Assembly (NCBI GenBank): GCA_905234235.1
Contig: CAJOHN010000008.1
Location: 161,406-218,828 of the forward strand
Direction of reading: 5' to 3'
DNA from: an uncultured Selenomonadaceae bacterium
GTDB taxonomy: Bacteria > Bacillota > Negativicutes > Selenomonadales > Selenomonadaceae
Length of the DNA: 57,423 nucleotides
The position numbers and the translations under genes are program-made. The notes beneath the pieces were generated by a model, which saw only the letters and a list, made by a program, of their open reading frames with translations, ran no database searches and was not told the DNA's origin. Shown piece after piece: positions 36,130 through 45,340 of the stretch (position 1 is its first letter; each line of letters opens with the position of its first letter).

Positions 36130-37017
36130 TTACTTCGAGCCGAGCTTTTCCAAGCCTTTATCCTCCAACACGCCGTTGATTTCGTCCACGTCGTAAATTT
36201 TTCTGCGCAGGAAGTCGATGACAATTAAATCCGTCGGGTCGGTGCTCTTTAACATGTATTCGGCGCGGGCAAGCAAGTCAATCGCGTCGTAGAAAACTTT
36301 TTTAATTACGTCGGCGCACATGTAAACTTCTTTATTGCTCAGCCCGCTTGCCGTGACGAGTTCATTGATTCGCGCTTTGAAGTCCTTGCCCCAATGATTC
36401 AACACGTCGCGCAAGATTTTTTCGTCGCGGTATTCGTCGAAGAGATTTTGCGGCGCGGTTCGTTGCGAATATTCCTGCTGCAAAATTTTTTTCTCGGCGC
36501 GTTCATCAATGAAACTCTGCACCGTTCCAAAAAAATTCGTCGCCAACTCAAAAGTTTTTTGCCCGAAGATGACGAGGATAACTTCCATATCATTCGTTGC
36601 CAAAAATTTTTGAATCGTCGCGACAGCCGCAAGTAAAGATTTTTCTTTAGGAATTCGATTATTACCCGTGCCCAAGAGCGGGAAGGCAATACTTTGACAA
36701 TTTTTTTCTCAAGCAAGTTCCAAAGATTTTTTGTAACAGGCACGTAAAATTTTTAAATCGGTATCGTTGTCCTTCCAAACCGAGCCGACGGCATGGATTA
36801 AAATCTTTGCTTGCAAATCGAAAGCCTCCGTCGCCGCAACTTCGCCCGGTTGAAGTTCGCCGATTTTTTGTCGCGCTGCCAAAAGTTTTTCCTTGCCCGC
36901 CGCCTTGTAAATTGAAGTCTCAGTACCGCCGCCGATTTTTGCCGACGGATTGGCGGGAATGACTATGGCATCGGCGACCACTCGCGCCAACTCGTTACGG
37001 ACAATTTGCAAAGCCAT
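36130..37017 (-). pseudogene. Macrodomain protein gene interrupted by an in-frame TGA
   Basis: ATG 37017 follows GGAGGG, directly behind the hemC stop. The product starts MALQIVRNELARVVADAIV and runs through a macrodomain (ANPSAKIGGGTE, ILIHAVGSVW) to codon 102. There TGA (36711-36709) interrupts it between SLELA and EKNCQSIAFPLLGTGNN, the conserved end of the macrodomain, which continues in the same frame. A CGA to TGA change would explain it. The C-terminal domain has LLARAEYMLKS and YDVDEINGVLEDKG, seen in a common Firmicute macrodomain architecture, but it lacks about 25 residues in its middle. So two signs of decay are present. Macrodomains bind or remove ADP-ribose. The neighbouring fusion protein also acts on ADP-ribose, divergent transcription units aside. 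Confidence 0.8.
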
Positions 37018-37926
37018 TTAAATTCCCTCCAAAATTTCTCTGCCGCCGTTGTTAAGGAGACGCGCGGCTAATTTTTTGCCTAAGCCGTGAATATTTTCGA
37101 GCGTCGAGATTTCTGAAGCTTTGACGATTTTTTTTCCGTCCGTTGAAGCGATAACTGCGCGGACAAAAATTTTATCGTCGACAATCTGCGCGAAGACACC
37201 GACAGGAATTTGACAACTGCCGCCGACTTCTCTTAAAAATTCGCGTTCGATTTCAACAGCCGTGCAAGTTTCCTCGTCATTAAGCACTTGCACGAGTGAA
37301 AAAATTTCGGCGTCATCTGCGCGGGTTTCGATTGCCAACGCCCCCTGCCCCGCCGCCGGAATTATCTCCGTCAAAATTTCTTTTATCCGATTTGAAAGTC
37401 CCAATCGTTCCAAGCCCGCCGCCGCTAAAATTATTGCATCAAAGTTTTCCGCGTCCAATTTCTTCAATCGAGTTTCGACGTTGCCGCGCAGATTTTTTAT
37501 TTGGAGGTCGGGGCGCAACGATAAAATTTGAGCCGCCCGCCGTAAGCTTGACGTTCCAACGACAGAATTTTTAGGAAGCGCGTCGAACGTCGGAAATTTA
37601 TCGCTGACGAAGGCGTCGAATGGTTGAGCTCGTTCTGTTATCGCCGCGATTTTAAATCCTGTCGGCAATTCGGTCGGCACGTCCTTTAAGCTGTGAACCG
37701 CCAAATCAACTGCGCCCGCCGCCATTTGCAATTCCAATTCCTTAGTGAACAATCCCTTGCCGCCGATTTTTGCGAGTGGCGCGTCCAAAATTTTATCGCC
37801 CGTCGTTTTTACTTTGACGAGTTCAATTTCAAGCGTCGGGAAAAATTTTTTAAGTTCCGCCGCTACGAATTCAGCTTGCCACAACGCCAATCGACTTGCC
37901 CGCGTCCCGATTCTAATTTTCCGCAA
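37018..37926 (-). CDS. hemC: Hydroxymethylbilane synthase (porphobilinogen deaminase)
   Basis: The 302-residue enzyme begins MRKIRIGTRASRLALWQ and shows GGKGLFTKELE, HSLKDVPTELP, GTSSLRRAAQ, LRGNVETRL and the dipyrromethane cofactor Cys in GGSCQIPVG. It polymerises four porphobilinogen units in tetrapyrrole synthesis. TTG 37926 follows GAGGTGA and overlaps the end of hemA by 14 bases. All family residues appear intact. Confidence 0.97.
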   Translation of the reverse strand: MRKIRIGTRASRLALWQAEFVAAELKKFFPTLEIELVKVKTTGDKILDAPLAKIGGKGLFTKELELQMAAGAVDLAVHSLKDVPTELPTGFKIAAITERAQPFDAFVSDKFPTFDALPKNSVVGTSSLRRAAQILSLRPDLQIKNLRGNVETRLKKLDAENFDAIILAAAGLERLGLSNRIKEILTEIIPAAGQGALAIETRADDAEIFSLVQVLNDEETCTAVEIEREFLREVGGSCQIPVGVFAQIVDDKIFVRAVIASTDGKKIVKASEISTLENIHGLGKKLAARLLNNGGREILEGI

Positions 37927-39178
37927 TGAAATTCACCTCGTCAGTAAAAAGTGCTTTAAGGGCTTGCGCGTAAAAATTTTCGGCGTCGGTGCCGGCGGAG
38001 GCGTTAAGTTTCATCATCGGCATTCGCAAAAGTTTGCGGACGATTCGGCGCGTCATTTGCTCCAAAATTTTTTGCTCGTCGTTCGTGAGATTCGGCAACT
38101 TGCTTAAAATTTTTTTGAGTTCACGCTGACGCATTTGCTCCGCTCGTTCAGAAAGATTCGCCATAAGCGGTTGAAATTTCAAGTACTTAAATCGCTCCAT
38201 GACTGCCGCCGCGTCTTCCGCGACTATTTTTTTTGCCAATAATGCCTCACGTTGCCGCGCCTGTAAATTTTTTTCCACAACCGATTCTAAATCGTCGATG
38301 TTGTAAAGCGTGACGCCCTTAATCTTGCCAACTTCGGGGTCAACGTCGCGCGGTACTGCAATATCAATAAAAAAAATCCCGCGTCCGCCTCTGCGCGTCA
38401 TAAGCTGTTGAGTTTGCCAAGGCTTAACGACGTAGTGAGGCGCGCCCGTTGATGTTATGATTATGTCGACGTGAGCCGCACCGGTGAAGGCATCCTCCCA
38501 CGCCACAGCTTGCCCGCCGATTTTCGACGCCATATCTTCCGCCCGTTCCAAGTGATGATTCGCCACGAAAATTTTTTTCAAGCCGTGTGCCAATAAATGT
38601 TGCGCCGTGAGTTGAGCCATTTTGCCCGCGCCGAAGATTAACGCGCTCTTGTCTGCGAGACCGCCCAATTTTTTATTAGCCAATTCAACCGCCGCCGAAC
38701 TGACAGATACCGAGTTGTAAGCGATTTTGGTTTCCGTGCGAACTTTTTTGCCCGCCGCTATCGCCCGATTAAATAACGTGTTCAAAATCGTACTCGTTGC
38801 CTGCGCGGACTTGGCGATTGTGTAAGCCTCCTTGACTTGAGATAAAATTTGCCCCTCGCCCAAAACCAATGAATCTAATCCCGCCGCAACTGCAAACAAA
38901 TGCTCCGCGCAAGTGTCATCATCAAATTCGTAGAGAAAATTTTTATCGATAACGCCGCCGATTAAATCGTTAAGAAATTGATGAACAGCGCAACCGTCAG
39001 CCGCCACAGCGTAAATTTCACTGCGATTGCACGTGCTGAGGATAACTGCCTCGCTTAAGCCGTCGTAGCCGTCCAAATTCTCCAGCCCGCGCCGTAATGC
39101 TTCTTTGCTTATGGAAAATTTTTCGCGAACTTCAATCGGTGCCGTCGTGTGATTGAGCCCCAAAACTTTCAAGTGCAT
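37913..39178 (-). CDS. hemA: Glutamyl-tRNA reductase
   Basis: The 421-residue enzyme shows GLNHTTAPIEVREKF, the catalytic Cys in LSTCNRSEIY, GLDSLVLGEGQIL and GAGKMAQLTAQHL for NADPH, then a C-terminal dimerisation helix domain. It makes glutamate-1-semialdehyde, the first step of C5-pathway tetrapyrrole synthesis. ATG 39178 is 47 bases inside the preceding sirC gene. With sirC and hemC it forms the sirohaem/corrin branch set; hemB, hemL and uroporphyrinogen synthase are not in view. Confidence 0.97.
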   Translation of the reverse strand: MHLKVLGLNHTTAPIEVREKFSISKEALRRGLENLDGYDGLSEAVILSTCNRSEIYAVAADGCAVHQFLNDLIGGVIDKNFLYEFDDDTCAEHLFAVAAGLDSLVLGEGQILSQVKEAYTIAKSAQATSTILNTLFNRAIAAGKKVRTETKIAYNSVSVSSAAVELANKKLGGLADKSALIFGAGKMAQLTAQHLLAHGLKKIFVANHHLERAEDMASKIGGQAVAWEDAFTGAAHVDIIITSTGAPHYVVKPWQTQQLMTRRGGRGIFFIDIAVPRDVDPEVGKIKGVTLYNIDDLESVVEKNLQARQREALLAKKIVAEDAAAVMERFKYLKFQPLMANLSERAEQMRQRELKKILSKLPNLTNDEQKILEQMTRRIVRKLLRMPMMKLNASAGTDAENFYAQALKALFTDEVNFIAEN

Positions 39179-39779
39179 GATTGATTTTTGCCTCCAACTC
39201 GTTAAGCTCGCCGCGTTTTAATAATTGCCACGTTTCTTGCGTCAAGATTTTCTGCCAAAAAAGTTTTCGCGCCGTCGGATTCGGCAATAATTTTTTAACC
39301 TCCCGACGCCGCGCAGAAATTATTTCCAAGCCCGCTCCGAAATTTTCTCCGAGTTCAAGCTCCAACATCTGCCGAATAAATTTTGCGAACGCCGGAGAAT
39401 TTGCGCCCGTTGAAATTGTCAACAAGAGTTCGCCGCGCCTTATGTTTGACGGGACGTTGAAATTACCGCCCGCACCTTCCACGACGTTTACTAAAAATTT
39501 CCCTGCCGTCGCCGCACGTTGATTGACTTCGGGATTATTCGTCGCCGCGATTAAAATTATTTCGTCGCTAATCAATTCTTCCGAAAAATTTTTTCTAAGC
39601 AACGAAATTTCTCCGCGTTTGAAAAGTTCTTCGACGCCCGCGCAGATTTCCGGAGCAATAACTTTGACGTTCGCGCCCGCCGCCAATAATCCGCGAATTT
39701 TTCTGAGCGCAACCTCGCCGCCGCCGATTACGACGCAATTTTTATTTTTTATGTCAAGGTTTATCGGATAAAGTTTCAT
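39132..39779 (-). CDS. sirC: Precorrin-2 dehydrogenase (CysG N-terminal type)
   Basis: The 215-residue protein begins MKLYPINLDIKNKNCVVIGGGEVALRK, the Rossmann NAD site of the Met8p/CysG/SirC family, and contains AATNNPEVNQRAA, NFNVPSNIRRGELLLTISTGANSPA. It oxidises precorrin-2 to sirohydrochlorin. The Asp that is catalytic in Salmonella CysG (in NVVDAP) aligns with Glu here (NVVEGA). The gene overlaps the secretin by 26 bases and hemA by 47, so it is within one transcript. Confidence 0.88.
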   Translation of the reverse strand: MKLYPINLDIKNKNCVVIGGGEVALRKIRGLLAAGANVKVIAPEICAGVEELFKRGEISLLRKNFSEELISDEIILIAATNNPEVNQRAATAGKFLVNVVEGAGGNFNVPSNIRRGELLLTISTGANSPAFAKFIRQMLELELGENFGAGLEIISARRREVKKLLPNPTARKLFWQKILTQETWQLLKRGELNELEAKINHALESFGAQSHDGTD

Positions 39780-41223
39780 CTGAATTGCCCAGTACGTGAG
39801 CCGTCAGAAAAATTATCAATTCGGATTCGGATTTACTCTTGCGATGATTTCTGAACAACGCGCCCAAAATCGGCAAGTCGCCTAAGAACGGAATTTTGCT
39901 GACGGATTTTTCTTCCTCCGCGCCGATTAGCCCGCCGATAACCATTGGCTCGCCGTCGCGAACGGTAACCGTCGTATCAGCCGAACGCGTATTAAATCGA
40001 TAAGCTCCCATAGCTTCAACATATTGCGGCGTGCTAACTTCGGTGTGAATCTGCGCGGTTATCGTGCCGTCGGCGTTGATTCGCGGCGTGTATCTCAAAA
40101 TTATTCCGGCGTCGCGATATTCAATTTCAGTTGTGGTTGCGGTGTTGGTTGAAGAAATTTTTGGCACGGGCACCGAGCTCCCGACGTTAATCACAGCCTC
40201 GCGCCCTTGAATCGTCGTGACGTTCGGACGAGATAAAATTTTTGCCTTGCCGTCGGTAACCAACGCATTAATCTTCGCGCCGTAATAAAATTCAAAAGGA
40301 GTTCCCAAAGGTCCGCGTCCGAATTGGATGATGCCGTAACCCGTCGTCGCATTCGATTCGCGAGTGTAAGTTTCTTTGTAATAGCCGGGCGTGCGCAAAG
40401 TTCCGTTGGAATTGTAAGACGGCGAATTATATTCAACGTCGCGGTTGGGATATTGCGGAACTGTCGACCACATCCACTCTACGCCGAGATTTTTGGTTGC
40501 ATTTTTATCAATCGCCAGAATCTTTGCCTCAACGGAGACTTGCTTAAGTTCAACGTCGAGAGTAGCCAATAATTTTTTTACGCGTTCATATTCAGTCGGC
40601 GTACCGAACAAAATCAGCGCGTTTACTTCGGGATTAACATAAACTCTTCGCGAATTACTAAGTTCTCTTCTATCATCATTGCTATAATTTGTTCTTAATC
40701 GGCTTAAATCATTTGAATTTGCACTATAGTTTGAATAAACTTCAATACTTCCATCAGGATGGGGTTTGTATCTTGTTCGACTAATACTTTCATAGTCATT
40801 GGAATTTTTATTATCATCATAACTATTGTCTTCAGGTTTTCTATTGTTATCGAGAGACAGGATAACTGCTTCGCGTAAAAGTTCCGCATCTCCATATCGA
40901 ATTTGAAAAACATAAGTGCGCATGATTGACGTATAACCTTCTGAAGTAAGAAGCCAAATTCCGTCTTCGTTCACTAGTTTTAAATTTCTAGTCTTAGCTA
41001 CAATCTCCAAAGCTTTAATAGGGTCGACATTATTAAATGTTACGGAAATATGTCCTTTAATTGAACCGTCGACGGAGACATTAAGCCCACCAGTTTTTGC
41101 AATAAGAAATATTATGGAGCGAATATCTGCGTCATATACATTAAGTGTAATCGGCGCGGCTTGAATCTGCGTGGGCAGAAAAAAAATTGCCGCCGTAAGA
41201 AGCGATAAAAATCTTTTAAGCAA
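39754..41223 (-). CDS. Secretin (PilQ/GspD family outer-membrane channel)
   Basis: The 489-residue protein has a signal peptide (LTAAIFFLPTQIQA, cut before APITLNV). An STN-like domain (residues 25-100) is followed by an N-type domain with RRVYVNPEVNALILFGT and VEAKILAIDKNATKNLGVEW. The secretin core shows VINVGSSVPVPKI, IILRYTPRINADGTI and PMVIGGLIGAEEEKSVSKIPFLGDLPILGALF. It forms the gated outer-membrane ring for type IV pili, type II secretion or DNA uptake. A GspC/PilP-like gene precedes it. No ATPase or pseudopilin genes follow; instead haem genes do. Positions about 40640-41140 are much more AT-rich than the rest. Confidence 0.9.
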   Translation of the reverse strand: MLKRFLSLLTAAIFFLPTQIQAAPITLNVYDADIRSIIFLIAKTGGLNVSVDGSIKGHISVTFNNVDPIKALEIVAKTRNLKLVNEDGIWLLTSEGYTSIMRTYVFQIRYGDAELLREAVILSLDNNRKPEDNSYDDNKNSNDYESISRTRYKPHPDGSIEVYSNYSANSNDLSRLRTNYSNDDRRELSNSRRVYVNPEVNALILFGTPTEYERVKKLLATLDVELKQVSVEAKILAIDKNATKNLGVEWMWSTVPQYPNRDVEYNSPSYNSNGTLRTPGYYKETYTRESNATTGYGIIQFGRGPLGTPFEFYYGAKINALVTDGKAKILSRPNVTTIQGREAVINVGSSVPVPKISSTNTATTTEIEYRDAGIILRYTPRINADGTITAQIHTEVSTPQYVEAMGAYRFNTRSADTTVTVRDGEPMVIGGLIGAEEEKSVSKIPFLGDLPILGALFRNHRKSKSESELIIFLTAHVLGNSDETLSDKP

Positions 41224-41802
41224 TCAGTTCAGCTCCTTTTGAATGAAAACGTTATCGCCGCCCTCGAACGTCACGAAGTCAGGAGTTATGTCTAAAATTT
41301 TTTTCCCGTCCAATTCCTCGCCGACCGTCAAGAATAAAGTTTCCTTGCCGCGCAGAAACATTGCAGTTTTATTGTCGCCGCTGATTGCCGTTCCCGTTAA
41401 AATTATTTTCTCCTTAGGCTCGGCAGGTTTTTCTTCAACGGGCGGAGTCTGAATTACGACGGGAGGAATTTCCGGTAACGGTTGTGGCGACGGAGATTTT
41501 GGCGGCGGTTTAGGTTTTTCTTCGCCCGCGAACGGGTCGCCGATAAATAAAGCCTCAGCATTTGCTCCGATTACAAGCGTCACGCCGGCGGGAGATTTTT
41601 CGACGGGCAAAACTTTAACGGGCAAATCCTTCGTGGCGGGCGATTCTTCGATTAAAATTTCTTCGCCGCCGGAACTGTCATCAGTCGCCCAAAAAATCAG
41701 CAACACTAAAAAGCATACGCTCAGCGCAGTCGCACGAATTTTATTTTGCTTAAGTTCGTCGAGTTCATGTTGCAAAATTTTTTTTAGCTCGTACAGAATC
41801 AT
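41224..41802 (-). CDS. GspC/PilP-like inner-membrane partner of the secretin
   Basis: The 192-residue protein has a short cytoplasmic N-terminus and one membrane helix (about residues 26-40, ALSVCFLVLLIFWA). A Pro-rich periplasmic linker (residues 85-125) leads to a C-terminal domain with IILTGTAISGDNKTAMFLR and VGEELDGKKILDITPDFVTF, the pattern of the GspC homology region and PilP. These proteins link the inner-membrane platform to the secretin, which is encoded immediately downstream. ATG 41802 has GGAGG only four bases away, so a later start is possible. A good promoter precedes it. Confidence 0.72.
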   Translation of the reverse strand: MILYELKKILQHELDELKQNKIRATALSVCFLVLLIFWATDDSSGGEEILIEESPATKDLPVKVLPVEKSPAGVTLVIGANAEALFIGDPFAGEEKPKPPPKSPSPQPLPEIPPVVIQTPPVEEKPAEPKEKIILTGTAISGDNKTAMFLRGKETLFLTVGEELDGKKILDITPDFVTFEGGDNVFIQKELN

Positions 41803-41826
41803 GAACCTCCGATAAAAATTTTCAGC

Positions 41827-41855
41827 AGTTTATCATACGCCCGCTTACTTTTCAA
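41827..41855 (-). promoter_or_regulatory. Promoter of the gspC-like/secretin/haem operon
   Basis: TTGAAA (41855-41850), a 17-bp spacer and TAAACT (41832-41827) read leftward. It diverges from the chemoreceptor promoter 24 bases to the right. Confidence 0.65.
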
Positions 41856-41878
41856 CCGCAAAAACTTTCAAAAACTTT

Positions 41879-41907
41879 TTTACACCGCGCAGATAAAATG
41901 ATACAAT
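41879..41907 (+). promoter_or_regulatory. Promoter of the chemoreceptor genes
   Basis: TTTACA (41879-41884), a 17-bp spacer and TACAAT (41902-41907) read rightward. The first eight spacer bases are a copy of CCGCGCAG. Confidence 0.7.
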
Positions 41908-41938
41908 ACAACAAAACATTTCGGGAGGCAAAGCATTA

Positions 41939-43627
41939 ATGGGACTCAAAGCCAAATCAGTTATTGCAGTTAATATCATCGTAGTAATCGCGTGCGTGTT
42001 AATGGGAATTATTGGTTATCTTCGCGCCGGTGAGGTCTTCGCAAAAGCTCTGGAGATGAAAGCGTCGGCTGATGTTCGAGCGTTGGCGGAAATTTTGAAC
42101 TACCGCTACGATGGCGATTGGCATTTGCAAGATGGTTTATTGTACAAGGGCGATCAGCAAATGGATGCGGCAAATGATTTAGTTGATTCGCTCAGTCAAG
42201 TTTGCGACGGCAAGGTTACGATTTTCAATGGCGACACTCGCGTTGCTACGACGGTTAAAGATTCTTCGGGCAAGCGGGCGGTCGGCACCAAAGCTTCCGC
42301 GACGATTATCGATAACGTCATAAGGCAAGGGAATTTCTTCGTCGGCGAGGCTGTCGTCATGGGCAAGGATCATTACGCCGCTTATCAGCCGTTAAAAGAC
42401 GCTACAGGCAAAACTATCGGGATGTTGTTTGTGGGCGTCAGTATCGAAGAAATGAACGACATGCTTATCGGCTTGATTTTTTCGTCGACGGTGGCGGCTA
42501 TCGCTGTGATTGTTTTAATCTGCGCGCTGGCGTCGAATTTTATTATCGGGAAGATGACGGGGCAACTTAATTCTGTCGTCGACGCTATGAAAAATATTTC
42601 GGGCGGCAACCTCCGCTTTGAAGATTTAAAAATTAAAACGCAGGACGAGATTGGAACTTTATCTAAAAATGTCAACGATATGAAGGCGCGTCTCAAAAAA
42701 ATCTTAACAAACATCGCGCAATGTTCGGAACGTGTGGCGGCGTCGAGCGAAGAACTTACAGCCGGCACTATGCAGACAAATGATTCAATCTTGGTTGTTG
42801 CGCAGAATATGGAAATTTTAAGGCAGGGCACAGTCGACCAAGCAAAGACGATTCAAGCTCTCGAAGACAGGATACAGGAAATGCGCGACAGGGTAGACGA
42901 TTTGCGCGAGACTTCAAAGGAAATGGAGAAAATAGCGCGAGACAGCGCGAGTAATGCGGCTAACGGCAAGGCTAAAGTTGATGCGGCGATTCTTGCCATG
43001 AAAAAAATTTCCGAACAAGTAAGCTCCTCTGCTAAGGTTGTCGGCGAACTCGGCAAGCGTTCAGATGAAATCGGCGAAATCGTCGAGACCATATCGGGCA
43101 TCGCCGCGCAGACAAATTTGCTTGCATTGAATGCGGCGATTGAGGCGGCTCGTGCGGGCGAACACGGCAGAGGCTTTGCTGTCGTTTCGGAAGAAGTTCG
43201 CAAGTTGGCGGAGCAATCCGGCGAGGCGGCAACTACTATCGCCAAACTTATCGCGACGATTCAAGCAGATACGACTTCAGCAGTAGAATCAATCGAGCAA
43301 GGTAATGAGAGTGTTAAAGAAGGCACGCAATCAATCGCAGAAACCGGCGAGGCTCTTCAAGGAATTGAGCAACAGTCAACGAAACTAACCGCGAACGTTA
43401 CAAAAAGTTTGGAAGACCTCTTGGCAGTCGACGCCAGTAACGAGGAAATTTTATCGGCGGTGGAGAAAGTTAGGAATTTATCGGGCAAAGCAACTGATAA
43501 TGCCGATTCAATCAGCGCGGCGACACAGGAACAAACGGCTACCATGCACGAAATTTCAAATGCCAGTAAAACACTTGCCGAACTTGCGAGCGAAATGAAC
43601 AGCGACGTTTCACAATTTAAGCTTTAA
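41939..43627 (+). CDS. Methyl-accepting chemotaxis protein, single-Cache type (first of pair)
   Basis: The 562-residue receptor has TM1 at residues 8-28, a periplasmic sensor of about 145 residues of the Cache_3-Cache_2 type ([29 protein letters not shown]), TM2 at about 175-197 and a HAMP domain to about 255. A long coiled-coil signalling domain follows, with the invariant hairpin [20 protein letters not shown] (about 391-410). The sensor type binds small organic acids or other metabolites in known members. ATG 41939 follows GGGAGG. A paralogue follows 21 bases later. No CheW-binding pentapeptide for CheR is obvious at the C-terminus. Confidence 0.95.
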   Translation: MGLKAKSVIAVNIIVVIACVLMGIIGYLRAGEVFAKALEMKASADVRALAEILNYRYDGDWHLQDGLLYKGDQQMDAANDLVDSLSQVCDGKVTIFNGDTRVATTVKDSSGKRAVGTKASATIIDNVIRQGNFFVGEAVVMGKDHYAAYQPLKDATGKTIGMLFVGVSIEEMNDMLIGLIFSSTVAAIAVIVLICALASNFIIGKMTGQLNSVVDAMKNISGGNLRFEDLKIKTQDEIGTLSKNVNDMKARLKKILTNIAQCSERVAASSEELTAGTMQTNDSILVVAQNMEILRQGTVDQAKTIQALEDRIQEMRDRVDDLRETSKEMEKIARDSASNAANGKAKVDAAILAMKKISEQVSSSAKVVGELGKRSDEIGEIVETISGIAAQTNLLALNAAIEAARAGEHGRGFAVVSEEVRKLAEQSGEAATTIAKLIATIQADTTSAVESIEQGNESVKEGTQSIAETGEALQGIEQQSTKLTANVTKSLEDLLAVDASNEEILSAVEKVRNLSGKATDNADSISAATQEQTATMHEISNASKTLAELASEMNSDVSQFKL

Positions 43628-43648
43628 ATTTTTTGGGAGGGTTTGTCG

Positions 43649-45337
43649 ATGGGGCTTAAAACCAAGTTGGTTATTACTGTCAATGCGATTGTTATAGTCG
43701 CGTGTACAATCATGGGAGTTATTGGTTATCTCCGCGCCGAAGAAAGTTTTTTTAGAGCTATGCAGGTAAAAGTCAGTGCTGATGTTCACTCGTTCGAGGA
43801 GATTTTAAATTCTCGTTACGAGGGGAATTGGAATTTGCGCAAGGGAATTCTTTACAAGGGCGATAAACAAATCGAGGGCAACGACGATATTATTGACGGA
43901 CTCAGCGAAATTTTTAACGGGCAAGTCACGATTTTTAATGGCGATACCCGCGTCGTCACGACTATGCGCGACCCTTCCGGTGCTCGGAAAATCGGAAGTA
44001 AGGCGTCGCCTTTTATCGTTCAGAAAGTCATCAAGGAGAGGAAAGGTTTCTTTGGGCAAATGAATGATAATCTTCTCGAAGACCACTACGCCGGTTATTT
44101 GCCGATTAAAGACGCGTCGGGCAGTGTACTTGGAATGCTTTTCGTCGGTTTCAAAGTCAGCGATATGAACAAGACGATTGAGGACATGATTTTTTCAATG
44201 TTCGTTTTAGTCGTCGTGATTGTATTCTTCTGCATATTTTTCTCCAGCAATCTTATCGGCGACCAAATGAAACAAATCAATGACATAGCCGATAACATGA
44301 AGAAAATCGCGAGCGGTAACTTGCGCGCCCAAGATTTGCGGATCGTTACAAAAGACGAATTCGGAGCTTTGGCGGAAAGCGTCAACGATATGAAAATGCG
44401 CCTTAAAAATTTGCTGACGAAAATTGCGGAATGTTCGGAGCGAATTACGGCGGCGGGCGTAAAATTAACTGAAAGCACCGAACGCGCTAACGACTCAATC
44501 ACTACGGTTGTGGATAGTATGGTTGTTTTGACGAACGGCACCCTCGAACAGGAACAGACGATTAAAGCCCTCGAAGAAAAATTTAAAGAAATGACTGATA
44601 AAATGGACGGGCTCAGTGAAACGGCTCTGCAAATGCAACAAGTCGCTGACGACAGCTCAACCAGTGCCAACGAAGGCAAATCTAAAGTTGATATTTCTAT
44701 CGAGATGATGAAGAATATCGAGAAACAAGTTGGCTCTTCGGCGGCGGTTATCGGTGAGCTCGGTAAGCGTTCGGATGAAATCGGACAAATTGTTGAAACT
44801 ATATCGGGCATTGCGGAACAAACAAATCTTTTGGCATTGAACGCGGCAATCGAGGCGGCTCGTGCGGGCGAACACGGCAAGGGCTTTGCAGTCGTCGCTG
44901 ATGAAGTTCGCAAATTGGCGGAACAATCGGGTTCGGCGGCAACAACCATCGGCAAACGAATTGCAATCATTCAAGCGGATACAGAATCGGCAATAGCGGC
45001 AATCGAGCAAGGTACTCACAGCGTCGCGGAAGGCACTCAAAGTGTTGCGGAGACGGGCGAGGCTTTCGTCGGGATAATGTCGCAAGCTGCAAAACTCACT
45101 ACGAACGTTGAAAAAACTTTGGGCGACATCGGCGAGGTTTTCATGAGCAACGAAGAAATTTTTGCCGCCATTACCAAAGTCCGCGAAATCGCCGAGAAAT
45201 CAAACGAAAATGCCAACGACGTAAGTGCCGCGACACAAGAGCAATCCGCTACGATGAGAGCAGTTGACGGCGCACGTAAAGTTTTGTTAGACCTCGCGGA
45301 AGAAATGCAGGGCGAAGTTGCTCGCTTCAAACTTTAA
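43649..45337 (+). CDS. Methyl-accepting chemotaxis protein, single-Cache type (second of pair)
   Basis: A 562-residue paralogue of the preceding receptor with the same plan: TM1, a Cache sensor ([28 protein letters not shown]), TM2 near residue 180, HAMP and the signalling hairpin [20 protein letters not shown]. The signalling halves are very alike, whereas the sensor halves have diverged, as expected for a tandem duplication with ligand specialisation. ATG 43649 follows GGGAGGG. An ABC ATPase begins three bases after its stop. Confidence 0.95.
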   Translation: MGLKTKLVITVNAIVIVACTIMGVIGYLRAEESFFRAMQVKVSADVHSFEEILNSRYEGNWNLRKGILYKGDKQIEGNDDIIDGLSEIFNGQVTIFNGDTRVVTTMRDPSGARKIGSKASPFIVQKVIKERKGFFGQMNDNLLEDHYAGYLPIKDASGSVLGMLFVGFKVSDMNKTIEDMIFSMFVLVVVIVFFCIFFSSNLIGDQMKQINDIADNMKKIASGNLRAQDLRIVTKDEFGALAESVNDMKMRLKNLLTKIAECSERITAAGVKLTESTERANDSITTVVDSMVVLTNGTLEQEQTIKALEEKFKEMTDKMDGLSETALQMQQVADDSSTSANEGKSKVDISIEMMKNIEKQVGSSAAVIGELGKRSDEIGQIVETISGIAEQTNLLALNAAIEAARAGEHGKGFAVVADEVRKLAEQSGSAATTIGKRIAIIQADTESAIAAIEQGTHSVAEGTQSVAETGEAFVGIMSQAAKLTTNVEKTLGDIGEVFMSNEEIFAAITKVREIAEKSNENANDVSAATQEQSATMRAVDGARKVLLDLAEEMQGEVARFKL

Positions 45338-45340
45338 GAT

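Noticed and set aside
36709-36711. TGA in the macrodomain gene read as selenocysteine
   Set aside because: The position is not a conserved Cys in macrodomains, no SECIS-like hairpin was evident just downstream, and the C-terminal domain also looks deleted.
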